Assembly: GCA_964556225.1 (NCBI GenBank)
Contig: CAZKVJ010000003.1
Coordinates: forward strand, 124,001 to 188,000
Source of the DNA: CAZKVJ01 sp964556225
GTDB lineage: Bacteria; Actinomycetota; Acidimicrobiia; Acidimicrobiales; Ilumatobacteraceae
Reading direction: 5' to 3'
DNA: 64,000 nucleotides
The notes under the pieces are model-generated. The model saw nothing but the letters and a program-made list of their open reading frames with translations. It was not told the origin of the DNA and ran no database searches. Position numbers and translations under genes: made by a program. Positions 15,191 to 23,167 of this stretch are shown piece by piece (the stretch's first letter is position 1; each line of letters starts with the position of its first letter).

Positions 15191-15964
15191 ATGGAGCGAA
15201 TCACCACGAGCGATGGCGTCCAGGTCGCGGTTCACCGCTTCGAGCCGGACTCGGTCGACGAGGGGTTGCCGGTGGTCGTGCTGCAGCACGGCTTCGCCGC
15301 CGACACCGTCACCAACTGGGTCGGCCCGGGGGTCGTCGCGGCGCTGCACGCCGCCGGGCGACGGGTCGTGTCGGTCGACGCCCGAGGTCACGGCCAGTCG
15401 GACAAGCCCCACGACCCGGACCGGTACGGCGAGGGGCGCATGGCCCAGGACCTCGGCGAGGTGTTCGACGCGCTCGGGCTGGAGGAGCTCGACCTGGTGG
15501 GGTACTCGATGGGAGCGATCATCTCGCTCGTCGCTGCCACCACCGAGCGCCGCATCCGCCGGATGGTGATCGGCGGAGTGGGCGCGGGAGTGGTCGAGAT
15601 GGGCGGGGTCGACCGTCGCGCGGTCGACCGCGCCAAGGTGGCCGAGGCGTTGCGGGCCGAGGATCCCTCGACCATCACCGACCCGGGGGCGAAGGCCTTC
15701 CGGCGATTCGCCGAGAGCACTGGCGCCGACCTGTTGGCGCTCGCCGCGCAGTCGGAGCGAGTGCACCGATCGCCGATCGCGCTGGGATCGATCCAGGCGC
15801 CGACCCGTCTCGTGGTCGGTGACGCCGATCCGCTGGCGGCGCGGCCGGAGGTGCTGGTGGCCGCCATCCCGGGGGCCGAGCTGGTCGTGGTGCCCGGTGA
15901 CCACCTCGGTGCCGTCGGGGCAGCGCAGTTCGCGCCCGCGATCGTGGAGTTCCTCGCCCGCTGA
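15191..15964 (+). CDS. Alpha/beta hydrolase
   Basis: A 257-residue alpha/beta-hydrolase fold. The oxyanion motif QHGFAAD is near residue 34, the nucleophile elbow GYSMG near 105, a catalytic-acid candidate is in VVGDADPLA, and the histidine is in GDHLG near 240. Esterase- or lactonase-like members act on small acyl substrates in the cytoplasm; the substrate is unknown. ATG at 15191 is chosen because homology begins there (MERITTSDGV). A CATGAT box at 15179-15184, 6 nt upstream, may be the -10 element of a leaderless transcript. Confidence 0.87.
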   Translation: MERITTSDGVQVAVHRFEPDSVDEGLPVVVLQHGFAADTVTNWVGPGVVAALHAAGRRVVSVDARGHGQSDKPHDPDRYGEGRMAQDLGEVFDALGLEELDLVGYSMGAIISLVAATTERRIRRMVIGGVGAGVVEMGGVDRRAVDRAKVAEALRAEDPSTITDPGAKAFRRFAESTGADLLALAAQSERVHRSPIALGSIQAPTRLVVGDADPLAARPEVLVAAIPGAELVVVPGDHLGAVGAAQFAPAIVEFLAR

Positions 15965-16059
15965 CGTCGTCGAGATCCGCCACCCGCTGGGCGAGGACCG
16001 AATCGGTCGTGCCGTCCACCTCTTCGAGCAGGTGGACGACGCCTGGTACCCGGAGGCGC

Positions 16060-17436
16060 TCAGGCGGGACTGAAGCGGGCGGTGAAGTGGCGCAGTGCCG
16101 GGGGCTCCTCGACGATCCGGAAACCCCGCAGCTCGCCGACGCGCTCGGCCACCCAGCGCACGACCTCGATCACGAAGTCGATGTGGCTCTGGGTGTACGT
16201 GCGGCGCGGGATGGCCAGGCGCACCAGATCCATCGCCGCCGGCACCTCGGAGCCGTCGGGTCGCCGGCCGAACATGACGGTGCCGATCTCACACCCGCGG
16301 ATGCCGCCCTCGCGGTAGAGCGCCACCGCCAGCGCCTGGCCGGGGTATTGCAGCGGCGGGATGTGGGGGAGCAGGGCCCGAGCGTCGAGGTACACGGCGT
16401 GCCCACCGGGCGGCTGCACGACCGGCACGCCCGCCCGGACGAGGGCCTCGGCCAGGTACGCGGTGGACCGGATCCGGTACTGCAGGTAGTGCTCGTCGAC
16501 CACCTCGCCGAGCCCCTGGGCGATGGCCTCGAGATCGCGCCCGGCCAGCCCCCCGTACGTGGGGAACCCTTCCGTGAGGATCAGCAGGTTGCGGCACTCT
16601 GTGGCCCACGAGTCGTCGTTCAGTGCGAGCCAGCCACCGATGTTGGCGAGGCCGTCCTTCTTGGCGCTCATCGTCATCCCGTCGGCGAGCGCCGCCATGT
16701 CCCGCACGATGTCGCGGATCGGCCGGCCGCGCTGGCCCTCTTCTCGTTCGTGGATGAACCATGCGTTCTCGGCGAAGCGGCAGGCGTCGAGGAACAGCGG
16801 GATGCCGTGGTGGTCGCAGACCGCTCGCACCTCGCGCAGGTTGGCGAGCGACACCGGCTGGCCGCCACCGGAGTTGTTGGTGACGGTCACGAACACGACC
16901 GGCACGTGCTCGACCCCGCGCTCACGGATGAGCGCGTCGAGCGCGCCGACGTCCATGTTCCCCTTGAACGGGTGAACCACCTCGGGCCGGCGGCCCTCGG
17001 GGATCACGAGATCGACCGCCTCGGCGCCCGTGTGCTCGACATTGGCGCGGGTGGTGTCGAAGTGGGTGTTGTTGGGCACCACCTTGCCGGCCCCGCCGAC
17101 CACCGAGAACAGGATCTTCTCGGCGGCCCGCCCCTGGTGGGTGGGGATCACGTGGCGGAAAGGAAAGAGATCCTGCACCGCAGCCAGGAAGCGGAACCAC
17201 GACGGTGACCCGGCGTAGCTCTCGTCACCGTGCTGGATCGCCGCCCACTGGTCGCGCGACATGGCGCCGGTGCCGGAGTCGGTGAGCAGGTCGATCAGGA
17301 CATGCTCGGAGTGCAGGGCGAAGAGGTTGTACCCCGCCTGCTCGAGATGGTGGCTCCGCTCGGCGACCGTGGTGAAGCGAACCGGCTCGACCGAGTGGAT
17401 GCGAAAGGGCTCCACGATCGTCTTCCAACGGTGCAT
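16060..17436 (-). CDS. Beta-eliminating lyase (tryptophanase / tyrosine phenol-lyase family)
   Basis: A 458-residue PLP enzyme close in length to TnaA and Tpl (about 456-471). The PLP lysine is in TMSAKKDGLANIGG near residue 254, the cofactor-binding HQGRAAEK is near 95, and the C-terminus LRHFTARF is characteristic of this family. These enzymes split an aromatic amino acid into indole or phenol, pyruvate and ammonia. The sequence I can read does not securely separate the two specificities. Start ATG 17436 has a TACGGT box 8 nt upstream and no Shine-Dalgarno. It converges on the alpha/beta hydrolase and has no attached permease gene or TnaC-like leader. Confidence 0.85.
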   Translation of the reverse strand: MHRWKTIVEPFRIHSVEPVRFTTVAERSHHLEQAGYNLFALHSEHVLIDLLTDSGTGAMSRDQWAAIQHGDESYAGSPSWFRFLAAVQDLFPFRHVIPTHQGRAAEKILFSVVGGAGKVVPNNTHFDTTRANVEHTGAEAVDLVIPEGRRPEVVHPFKGNMDVGALDALIRERGVEHVPVVFVTVTNNSGGGQPVSLANLREVRAVCDHHGIPLFLDACRFAENAWFIHEREEGQRGRPIRDIVRDMAALADGMTMSAKKDGLANIGGWLALNDDSWATECRNLLILTEGFPTYGGLAGRDLEAIAQGLGEVVDEHYLQYRIRSTAYLAEALVRAGVPVVQPPGGHAVYLDARALLPHIPPLQYPGQALAVALYREGGIRGCEIGTVMFGRRPDGSEVPAAMDLVRLAIPRRTYTQSHIDFVIEVVRWVAERVGELRGFRIVEEPPALRHFTARFSPA

Positions 17437-17444
17437 CGCGGCGA

Positions 17445-17450
17445 ACCGTA
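17445..17450 (-). promoter_or_regulatory. Candidate -10 box (leaderless) of the lyase gene
   Basis: On the minus strand TACGGT lies 8 nt before the ATG at 17436. It sits in the 35-nt gap after the oxygenase gene. Confidence 0.4.
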
Positions 17451-17471
17451 GTTGCGGGAGCGACCGCTGGC

Positions 17472-18383
17472 TCAGCGAGGGGGCAGGGGCTGACGGAAGC
17501 GGCCGGGCGGCACGGGTGCCCCGGAGCGCACCAGCGCCAGGTGCCACGACGGCGACGAGCCGAGCGCCCAGCGCATGGCCTTGACGCTGCCCCGTCCGAC
17601 ACAGGCGGAGGCCGGTGTGGCATGCACGCCGACGAGGTCGGCGATCCGGGGCGTCAGGGTCGCCGCCGCGGCCTGGAACAGCAGGTGGTAACCGGCGCGC
17701 GCCGGCAGCGGCAGGGGCGGCCGGCGAAGGAAGCCGATGGCGCTCGCCTGATCGGCCGAGCGGGCGAGCTTCGGGTGCGTCTCGATCCAGTGCCGAAGCT
17801 CGCTGGCGGTCGCCGGCAGCGGGTCGGCACCGAGCAGCGCACCGATCCGGGTCTGCTCCTCGACGAAGCGGTCTGCGTCGGCGATGGTGAGCGGCTCCGG
17901 GCCGTAGTGCTGGAACGCGACGAGGAACGAGTCGGTCAGCACGTTGTGGACCCATGCTGCCAGCTCGGGCTGGCCGGCGCTGTAGGCCGCTCCCCGCTCG
18001 GAGCGACCGTGCACGGGCCGATGGGCCCGCCGCACCGCCGCCACCGCTGCTTCCACCTCGGGCAGGGCCCCGAAGGTGGTCTCGGTGACGTACACGGACG
18101 TGCGCGACAACCGCCCGAGCGGGTCGTCCCGGTAGCGGGAGTGCTGCTCGACGCCGGCGACGACCTCCGGGTGGGCGGTCTGGACGAGCAGGGCCCGGAT
18201 TCCGCCGACGAACGCCGTCGCATCGCCGATCACCCGCCACGACACCGAGTCGGGTCCGAGCAAGCCGGGGTCGGGCGCGTAGGACATGGTGTCGGCGAGC
18301 GGGGTGGGGCCGTGGGAGAACAGTGCTGTGGTGGTGCTCACCACCCGGTCCTGGAGGTTCGTGATCGCGTCACCCACGGCCAT
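17472..18383 (-). CDS. Oxygenase MpaB family protein
   Basis: The 303-residue helical protein matches the MpaB/latex-clearing-protein family. Recognisable are FVGGIRALLVQTAHPEVVAG with a conserved His near residue 55, the R-x-x-x-T-x-x-Y segment (RLSRTSVYVTETTFG), and HNVLTDSFLVAFQHYG near 150. The family contains b-type haem or di-metal oxygenases; rubber oxygenase Lcp is the best known member. The real substrate here is unknown. ATG 18383 has TAGGGT 7 nt upstream. It is divergent from the CarH-like regulator, which makes it a candidate target of that regulator. Confidence 0.82.
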   Translation of the reverse strand: MAVGDAITNLQDRVVSTTTALFSHGPTPLADTMSYAPDPGLLGPDSVSWRVIGDATAFVGGIRALLVQTAHPEVVAGVEQHSRYRDDPLGRLSRTSVYVTETTFGALPEVEAAVAAVRRAHRPVHGRSERGAAYSAGQPELAAWVHNVLTDSFLVAFQHYGPEPLTIADADRFVEEQTRIGALLGADPLPATASELRHWIETHPKLARSADQASAIGFLRRPPLPLPARAGYHLLFQAAAATLTPRIADLVGVHATPASACVGRGSVKAMRWALGSSPSWHLALVRSGAPVPPGRFRQPLPPR

Positions 18384-18390
18384 GCGTCGC

Positions 18391-18396
18391 ACCCTA
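18391..18396 (-). promoter_or_regulatory. Candidate -10 box of the MpaB-type gene
   Basis: TAGGGT on the minus strand ends 7 nt before the ATG at 18383. The interval 18410-18445 is unusually AT-rich for this window and marks the divergent promoter region. Confidence 0.4.
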
Positions 18397-18443
18397 CGGG
18401 CGCCGGCGACGATTTCAGCATCCTTTAGCATTATTTTCTTACA

Positions 18444-18461
18444 GGTCCAGTACGATGGACC
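18444..18461. promoter_or_regulatory. Inverted repeat overlapping promoter of the B12-type regulator
   Basis: GGTCC-N8-GGACC surrounds a TACGAT box (18451-18456) that ends 7 nt before the GTG at 18464. A repressor bound here would cover the -10 region and start site of the regulator gene, consistent with autoregulation. Confidence 0.4.
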
Positions 18462-18463
18462 CC

Positions 18464-19381
18464 GTGGGCTCATCCGACGCCGAACCGCTCGATCTCCAGG
18501 CGGCGGCTGACTCGCTCGGCGTCCACTACCAGACCGCCTACCGGTGGGTGCGCAGCGGCCGGCTCCGAGCCAGGCGCGTCCGTGGCCGCTACACCGTCAG
18601 CCGGCACGACCTCGACGCGCTGGTCGCCGGACGTTCAGCGCCGCGCCGGCCACCGGCACCCAACCCGGCGCGGATGGAGCGGGCGGCCCAGCGGGTCCAC
18701 GATGACCTGGTCTCGGGCGACGAGCCCGGCGTCCGGGCGCTGTGCCGGCGGCTGACCGAGGACGGGGCCCCACTGATCGGGCTCATCGAGGAGGTGCTGG
18801 CGCCGGCGCTGGCGAGAATCGGTCAGGCGTGGCACGACGGCGAGCTGACGATCTCGGCCGAGCACCGGGCGGCGGCGATCGTCGAGCGGGTGCTCGGTGA
18901 CCTGGCGCCCAACCCGAGGGGTCGCCGCCGCGGCACGGCAGTCGTCGCGGCCGTCAGCGGGGATCGTCACGTGCTCCCCACGGTCATGGCCGCCGTCGCG
19001 CTGCGGGCCGACCACTGGACCGTTCACCACCTCGGCGCCGATCTGCCGCCGGCGGAGCTCGTGGGGTTCTGCGCCGAGAACGACGTCGACGTCGCGGTCC
19101 TCAGCGTCACCAACACGAAGGTGGCCGCGCGGGCGGCACGGACGGCCGTGGAGCTCCGCTCGATCGGTGTGCCAGCGGTCGTCGGCGCCCCGGGCCGTTC
19201 GCTCAGCGAGCTGCTCGACCGGGTTCGGGACGGTCGCTGGACCGCTCCGGAAGCGATCGTGCCGAACAGAGTCGGTGGCCACCTGCTCGAGCGCCAGCAG
19301 ATGGCGGTGCCCGTGCGGGTCGACGCGGTGATCCCAGCCACCCGGTCCGCGCCGGCCGCCGAGAGTGTCGTGCGGCGCTGA
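18464..19381 (+). CDS. CarH-like B12-dependent photoreceptor transcriptional regulator
   Basis: About 305 residues. An N-terminal excisionase/MerR-like helix-turn-helix (LGVHYQTAYRWVRSGRLRA) is followed by a B12-binding helical bundle and a Rossmann B12 domain. The bundle contains W-x9-EH as AWHDGELTISAEH, with a histidine directly after the tryptophan, exactly as in CarH where these residues cap and later ligate adenosylcobalamin. The Rossmann part has DRHVLPT in place of DxHxxG: the lower-ligand histidine is kept but the glycine is replaced by proline. Members repress genes in the dark and release DNA in light. GTG 18464 suits a leaderless start after TACGAT; ATG 18455 would overlap that box. 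Confidence 0.78.
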   Translation: MGSSDAEPLDLQAAADSLGVHYQTAYRWVRSGRLRARRVRGRYTVSRHDLDALVAGRSAPRRPPAPNPARMERAAQRVHDDLVSGDEPGVRALCRRLTEDGAPLIGLIEEVLAPALARIGQAWHDGELTISAEHRAAAIVERVLGDLAPNPRGRRRGTAVVAAVSGDRHVLPTVMAAVALRADHWTVHHLGADLPPAELVGFCAENDVDVAVLSVTNTKVAARAARTAVELRSIGVPAVVGAPGRSLSELLDRVRDGRWTAPEAIVPNRVGGHLLERQQMAVPVRVDAVIPATRSAPAAESVVRR

Positions 19382-19426
19382 CCGGGCGCATCGGGTGCCA
19401 CACTTCGTCCGAGCGAGGTGGTGCGC

Positions 19427-21295
19427 GTGAGAGCGGTCGTGTTGGTGAAGCAGGTGCCCGACCTCCGGGCGGGCGGGGTGGGCGTGCACCCGGACGGCAC
19501 CATCGACCGGACCGCCGCGCCGCCGATCACGAACCCAGCAGATCTCCACGCGCTGGAGGCGGCGGCCCAGCTGGCCGACGAGGTGATCGCCCTGTCGATG
19601 GGTCCACCGCAAGCAGAGTCCGCGCTGCGTGAGGCAATCGCCGCCGGCGCCCACCGGGGCGTGCTCCTGTGCGACCACCTGCTCGCCGGCTCGGACACGT
19701 GGGCCACCGCGAACGCGCTGGCGGCGGCGATCCGCTGGCTCGGTGGCGCCGACATGGTGCTGTGCGGCATCTCGGCGATCGACGGCGAGACCGGGCAGGT
19801 GGGACCGTCGGTGGCCCAGCGGTTGGGCTGGCCGCAGGCCACCGGCTGTGAGTCGCTGCTGGTCGAGGACGGCACGCTCGTCGCCCGCCGGATCGTGGAG
19901 GGCGGTTACGAGCGACTGCGCCTGCCCTTGCCCGCGGTGGTCACGGTGGGGGAGACCGGCTACGAGCCGCGGTATCCGTCCCTGCCGGCGCGACGTCGGG
20001 CGGCGTCCGCCACGATCGAGCAGGTCGGTGCGGCAGAGGTCGGGCTCGGCCCGTCCGACGTCGGCCTGGCCGCCTCACCGACGAAGGTCGCCAAGATGAT
20101 GCCGGCGGCCTGGCCGGAGCGTCACTGCCGCATGGTCGGTGACGGCTTCGGGTACGGCGACCTCGTCCAGGCGCTCGCCGAGCGAGGCGCGCTCACCCCC
20201 GGCGGCGAAAGCTCGGTTGGCGGAGCGCCCGGACCGGACGTGGCCGGCCCACCCGTCGAATCCGAGCCAGCGGCAGCGACGTACGACGGTGACGCCAAGG
20301 TGTGGGTGGTGTGTCACACGAGTGGCGGCCGGTTGGACCGGGCATCGCTCGAGCTGCTGTCGCAGGCCACCGAGCTGGCGCCGGCGCTCGGCGGCGGGGT
20401 CGGGGCGCTGGTGCTCACCGGCAGCGCCGGCAAGGCGGTCGACGACGCAGGCCGCCACGGTGCCGACGTCGTCTACCTGGCCGAGGACCCTGCGCTGGAG
20501 GACTACCTGGCCGAGCCGTACGCGCGGGTGGTGGTCGACGCTGTGCGTGCCCACCGACCGGAGGCGCTGCTGCTGGCGGCCACGACGGCCGGGCGCGACC
20601 TGGCGCCACGGGTGGCGTCGATGCTCGGCACCGGACTGGCCGCGGACTGTACGGGGCTGTACGTCGACTCGTGGACGCGCCGCGGCACCACCTATGCGTC
20701 CCTCGTGCACATGGTGCGGCCGGCCATGGCCGGCGGCGTGCTCGCGACCTGCCTGTGCCCCGAGGCCCGGCCGCAGATGGCCACGGTGCGCCCGGGTGTG
20801 TTCGCGGTCCGGACGTCACTGCGCCAGGCACGGGTGGTGCCGATCGCCGTGGCGTTGGAGCCGACCGACTGGCGGGTCGAGCTGCTCGAGCGGCGCATCA
20901 GCCCGGCCGACGTCGACCTGCGCGATGCCGACGTGGTCATCGCCGGTGGCGCCGGCTGCGACGTCACCAGCTGGCACCTCATCGAGGAGCTCGCCGACGC
21001 GATCGGCGGTCGGGTGGCGGCGTCTCGGGGGGCGGTCGAGGCCGGACTCGCCGAGCGCGCTCAACAGGTCGGCCAGACCGGCGCCACGATCCGCCCCCGG
21101 CTCTACGTGGCCTGCGGCATCTCCGGCGCGCTCCAGCACGTCGTGGGCATGCAGGACTCGGCCACCATCGTCGCCGTCAACCGCGATCCGGACGCCGCGG
21201 TGTTCCGCCTGGCGCACTTCGGCATCGTGGCCGACGTTCGCGACGCGCTGCCCGAGCTCGTTGCCGCCGTCCGCCGATCCCGCCCGGACCACTAG
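19427..21295 (+). CDS. Fused electron transfer flavoprotein, beta (FixA) plus alpha (FixB) subunits
   Basis: One 622-residue chain joins both ETF subunits. Residues 1-240 are the beta subunit (VVLVKQVPD start, AIDGETGQVGPSVAQRLG near 120). After a Pro/Gly/Glu-rich linker (about 255-285), residues 288-622 are the alpha subunit with the FAD-binding run RVAASRGAVEAG, QVGQTG and ACGISGALQHVVGM. It would carry electrons between acyl-CoA or other dehydrogenases and the quinone pool. GTG at 19427 is chosen because AGGTGG lies 6 nt before it. It is only 45 nt downstream of the CarH-like gene and on the same strand. No FixC/FixX partner is present in the window. Confidence 0.9.
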   Translation: MRAVVLVKQVPDLRAGGVGVHPDGTIDRTAAPPITNPADLHALEAAAQLADEVIALSMGPPQAESALREAIAAGAHRGVLLCDHLLAGSDTWATANALAAAIRWLGGADMVLCGISAIDGETGQVGPSVAQRLGWPQATGCESLLVEDGTLVARRIVEGGYERLRLPLPAVVTVGETGYEPRYPSLPARRRAASATIEQVGAAEVGLGPSDVGLAASPTKVAKMMPAAWPERHCRMVGDGFGYGDLVQALAERGALTPGGESSVGGAPGPDVAGPPVESEPAAATYDGDAKVWVVCHTSGGRLDRASLELLSQATELAPALGGGVGALVLTGSAGKAVDDAGRHGADVVYLAEDPALEDYLAEPYARVVVDAVRAHRPEALLLAATTAGRDLAPRVASMLGTGLAADCTGLYVDSWTRRGTTYASLVHMVRPAMAGGVLATCLCPEARPQMATVRPGVFAVRTSLRQARVVPIAVALEPTDWRVELLERRISPADVDLRDADVVIAGGAGCDVTSWHLIEELADAIGGRVAASRGAVEAGLAERAQQVGQTGATIRPRLYVACGISGALQHVVGMQDSATIVAVNRDPDAAVFRLAHFGIVADVRDALPELVAAVRRSRPDH

Positions 21296-21300
21296 CCCCG

Positions 21301-21346
21301 CGTTTGTTCGACTCGAACGCGAATCTGCTGGCAATTCGACCAAACG
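21301..21346. terminator. Inverted repeat between convergent genes
   Basis: CGTTTGTTCGA (21301-21311) pairs with TCGACCAAACG (21336-21346) with one mismatch, and a small hairpin TTCGACTCGAA sits in its left part. It lies between the ETF fusion stop and the Lrp-type regulator stop, so it could terminate both. Confidence 0.45.
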
Positions 21347-21353
21347 GTGGGGG

Positions 21354-21827
21354 TCAGGGGGGAGTGGGGACGGCGGCGCGGGTGCGGCGGGCGTAGACCA
21401 GTGAGGTCTCGAACCGGGCCACCTCGGGGCGGGTGGTGAAGGCGTCCATCATGAGGTCGCGCAGGTGCGCGCTGTCGCGCACGGCCACGTGCACGAGCAG
21501 GTCCGTCGGCCCGGCCACGTGGGTAACCGAGACGACCTCGGGGAGCGTGAGCACGTAGTCGATGATCGCTTCGACCTCGTCACGGTGGTGTCGCTCGAGG
21601 CGGACGGCGACGATGGCCTCGAGGCCCTGGCCGAGCCGGCCCCGGTCCACCTCGGCGTGGAAGCCGGTGATGACCCCGCTGTCGACGAGCCGGCGGACAC
21701 GGGCCAGGCACGACGAGGGGGCGAGGCCGACGGCGCGGGCGAGGGCCTTGTTGGCCATCCGACCATCGTTCTGCAGAAGCCGCAGAATCTCACCATCTGT
21801 TCGGTCAAGAACCCCATCTACGCTCAT
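21354..21827 (-). CDS. Lrp/AsnC-family transcriptional regulator (MdeR-like position)
   Basis: 157 residues with the standard Lrp layout: an N-terminal helix-turn-helix (LDRTDGEILRLLQNDGRMANKALA...APSSCLARVRRL) and a C-terminal RAM ligand-binding/oligomerisation domain from about residue 65 (AIVAVRLERHHR, HVAGPTDLLVHVAVRD). Such regulators sense amino acids. It is divergently transcribed from a methionine-gamma-lyase-like gene 53 bp away, the same arrangement as mdeR-mdeA in Pseudomonas putida, and is probably its activator. Methionine as ligand is inference. Confidence 0.88.
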   Translation of the reverse strand: MSVDGVLDRTDGEILRLLQNDGRMANKALARAVGLAPSSCLARVRRLVDSGVITGFHAEVDRGRLGQGLEAIVAVRLERHHRDEVEAIIDYVLTLPEVVSVTHVAGPTDLLVHVAVRDSAHLRDLMMDAFTTRPEVARFETSLVYARRTRAAVPTPP

Positions 21828-21852
21828 GATCGCTCAACGATTCGCTAGATGA

Positions 21853-21871
21853 CTGAACAGTAGTGCTTCAG
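21853..21871. promoter_or_regulatory. Candidate Lrp-type operator / promoter
   Basis: CTGAA-N9-TTCAG forms an inverted repeat in the 53-bp divergent interval. A CAGACT box (21869-21874), 6 nt before the ATG at 21881, may be the -10 element of the lyase gene. Confidence 0.4.
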
Positions 21872-21880
21872 ACTGGGTGC

Positions 21881-23134
21881 ATGACCGCACTGACCGCCCC
21901 CACCGACTTGCACCCCGAGACGCTGATGCTGGGCCACGGCTACCGCCCGGAGTGGTCCGAGGGGTCGCTGAAGCCGCCGATCTTCCAGTCGTCGACCTTC
22001 GTGTTCCGCTCGGCGGCCGAGGGCAAGGCGTTCTTCGAGGTGGCCTACGGACATCGGGGGCAGGCGCCGGACGAAGCGGTCGGCCTCATCTACAGCCGGC
22101 TCAACAACCCGAACGTGGAGATGCTCGAGGACCGGATGTGCGTCTGGGACGGCGCTGAGCGGGCGGCGGCGTTCGAGAGCGGGATGGCGGCGATCTCCAC
22201 CGCGCTGCTCACCCACCTGCGTCCGGGCGATGTCGTGCTGCACAGCCAGCCGCTGTACGGCGGGACCGATCACCTGATCCGCAAGGTGCTGCCCCAGTTC
22301 GGCATCACCGGCGTGGGCTTCGACGCCGACGCCACCGCCGACGAGATCGTCGCCACCGGCCGTGGCGTCACCGGGCGGCCAGCGATGGTCTACGTGGAGA
22401 CCCCTGCCAACCCGACCAACGTGCTGTGCGACATCGCCGAGTGTGCGGCGGCGGCCGAGCGCCTCGGTGGCGACCGGCGCATCCCGGTCGTGGTCGACAA
22501 CACCTACCTCGGCCCGCTGTGGCAGCGGCCGCTGGCGCACGGCGCCGACCTCGTCTTGTACTCGGCTACCAAGTACATCGGTGGCCACAGCGACGTGATC
22601 GCCGGGGTCGCGCTCGGCAGCGCGGAGCTGGTCGACCCGATCCGGGCGATGCGCACGTTCGCCGGCAGCGTCGCCGGGCCGTGGACGGCGTGGCTGCTGT
22701 TGCGCAGCCTGGAGACGCTGCGGGTGCGCATGGACGCCCAGGCCATCGGCGCCCAGCGGGTGGCCGACTTCCTCGCCGGGCACTCGAAGGTGGCCGACGT
22801 CAGCTACCTCGGACACCTCCGCCCGGGCGATCCCGGCCACGACGTGTACGAGCGCCAGTGTCTCGGCCCGGGGGCGATGATCTCGCTGTGGCTCGACACC
22901 GACGAGGCCGGCGCGTTCCGGTTCCTGGACGCGCTGCGGGTCTTCCGGCTGGCCGTCAGCCTGGGCAGCACCGAGTCGCTCGCCCAGCACCCGGCGACGA
23001 TGACCCACTGCGACGTCCCCCACGACGAGCGTGAGCACATGCGGGTCACCGACGGGCTCGTGCGCCTGTCGGTCGGGATCGAGCATCCTGATGACCTGGT
23101 CGCCGACCTCGCCCGGGCCCTCGACCAGATCTGA
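21881..23134 (+). CDS. Cys/Met-metabolism PLP gamma-family enzyme, candidate methionine gamma-lyase
   Basis: A 417-residue member of the cystathionine gamma-synthase/lyase family. The PLP lysine is in YSATKYIGGHSD near residue 229, the phosphate-binding SGMAAIS near 100, IYSRLNNPN near 71, and the C-terminal SLGSTESLAQHPATMTH as in MdeA. The position of the methionine-gamma-lyase-specific cysteine reads PLYGGTDHL (Gly), so sequence alone does not fix specificity. Its neighbours, a divergent Lrp gene and a downstream 2-oxo acid dehydrogenase E1, match the mde methionine-catabolism cluster. The reaction would be methionine to 2-oxobutyrate, methanethiol and ammonia. ATG 21881 is preferred to a GTG at 21863. 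Confidence 0.82.
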   Translation: MTALTAPTDLHPETLMLGHGYRPEWSEGSLKPPIFQSSTFVFRSAAEGKAFFEVAYGHRGQAPDEAVGLIYSRLNNPNVEMLEDRMCVWDGAERAAAFESGMAAISTALLTHLRPGDVVLHSQPLYGGTDHLIRKVLPQFGITGVGFDADATADEIVATGRGVTGRPAMVYVETPANPTNVLCDIAECAAAAERLGGDRRIPVVVDNTYLGPLWQRPLAHGADLVLYSATKYIGGHSDVIAGVALGSAELVDPIRAMRTFAGSVAGPWTAWLLLRSLETLRVRMDAQAIGAQRVADFLAGHSKVADVSYLGHLRPGDPGHDVYERQCLGPGAMISLWLDTDEAGAFRFLDALRVFRLAVSLGSTESLAQHPATMTHCDVPHDEREHMRVTDGLVRLSVGIEHPDDLVADLARALDQI

Positions 23135-23167
23135 TCCGATCGTCACTACCTCAGCGGAGCGTCGCCC

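Noticed and set aside
16060..18240. Extension of the tryptophanase-family frame to 726 codons
   Set aside because: The extra part is a shifted frame of the MpaB-type gene; family homology starts at 17436.
18420..18455. AT-rich stretch as a phage attachment site or horizontal-transfer border
   Set aside because: It lies in a divergent promoter gap, the flanking genes have normal composition, and no integrase or tRNA is present.
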